Source: Embleya sp040605455
GTDB taxonomy: Bacteria > Actinomycetota > Actinomycetes > Streptomycetales > Streptomycetaceae
Length of the DNA: 43,300 nt
Reading direction: 5' to 3'
NCBI RefSeq assembly: GCF_040605455.1
Contig: NZ_JBEXCV010000067.1
Coordinates: 1-43,300 of the forward strand
In this document: piece after piece, positions 43,195-43,300 of the stretch
Layout of the letters: the number at the start of each line of letters is the position of its first letter
Position numbering within the stretch: position 1 is the stretch's first letter
Program-made: the position numbers and the translations under genes
Notes under the pieces: generated by a model
The model's database searches: none
Told to the model about the DNA's origin: nothing
The model's input: the letters and a program-made list of their open reading frames with translations, nothing else

Positions 43195-43300
43195 GTGGGG
43201 GCCCCCGCCGGGGGGGGGGGGGGGGCCGGCCCCCGCCCGGGGGGGGGGCCCCACCGGGGCCGCGGCGACAAACACACCACCACACCCCACCCCCCCCCCC
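43195..43300. other. Low-complexity contig end, probably unreliable sequence
   Basis: Runs of 16 G (43210-43225), 10 G (43239-43248) and a terminal run of C, with blocks of C between them. Nothing else in the window looks like this. It is most likely an assembly or read-end artefact. Reading frames across it should not be trusted. Confidence 0.8.

Noticed and set aside
43210..43248. G-runs as a quadruplex or telomere-like terminal feature
   Set aside because: Streptomyces telomeres are complex palindromes, not poly-G. The pattern fits sequencing or assembly error.

Overview
The window is very GC-rich and gene-dense. It uses G/C-ending codons, GTG and TTG starts, many ATGA/GTGA stop-start overlaps, and a few rare TTA leucine codons. 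This points to a filamentous actinomycete of the Streptomyces / Kitasatospora / Embleya type. No rRNA, tRNA, CRISPR array or intact insertion sequence was seen. The last ~100 bases look like a poor-quality contig end.

Layout. (1) 1-1189: the end of a membrane protein gene, then a YihY/BrkB-like membrane protein. (2) 1180-7536: a sugar-uptake locus. An operon for a lipoprotein binding protein, two MalF/MalG-type permeases and an AraC-type regulator lies divergent to a GH35 beta-galactosidase. (3) 7673-26788: the centrepiece, a seven-gene, fully overlapping + strand operon (9027-25859) bracketed by two paralogous LysR regulators. (4) 26789-31733: a secreted phosphoesterase with Ig-like modules, whose last 146 bp are repeated inverted upstream of the gene, followed by an MFS transporter and a membrane-anchored beta-propeller protein. 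(5) 31717-31976: tandem intergenic repeats. (6) 31997-38546: an SDR, a short M1 aminopeptidase and a Pls/PosA-type single-module NRPS (adenylation, carrier, six membrane segments, three hexapeptide domains) with three TGACG-N3-CGTCA palindromes upstream. (7) 39158-43025: a VOC protein, an azoreductase remnant, a DUF4344-type lipoprotein metalloprotease, a beta-propeller-like protein and a RsbW-like anti-sigma kinase.

The centrepiece is a two-megaprotein iterative PKS related to PUFA and 'secondary lipid' synthases. Protein 1 carries a tandem PfaD-like nitronate-monooxygenase/enoylreductase region, then KS-AT-ACP-KR. Protein 2 carries KS-AT-DH-phosphopantetheinyl transferase. The next five genes encode a free ACP, an alpha/beta hydrolase, a GT1 glycosyltransferase, a membrane zinc-ribbon methyltransferase and a degenerate GHMP-kinase-like protein. 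My inference is that the operon makes, releases, glycosylates and methylates a reduced or partly unsaturated acyl chain, that is, a secondary glycolipid. In-frame TTA codons in PKS protein 1, the methyltransferase and one LysR gene suggest bldA-linked developmental control.

The NRPS-M1 pair resembles the poly-lysine synthetase / degrading aminopeptidase pairing of Streptomyces. The adenylation pocket I read by hand is lysine-like. All assignments are by eye from motifs; no searches were run.
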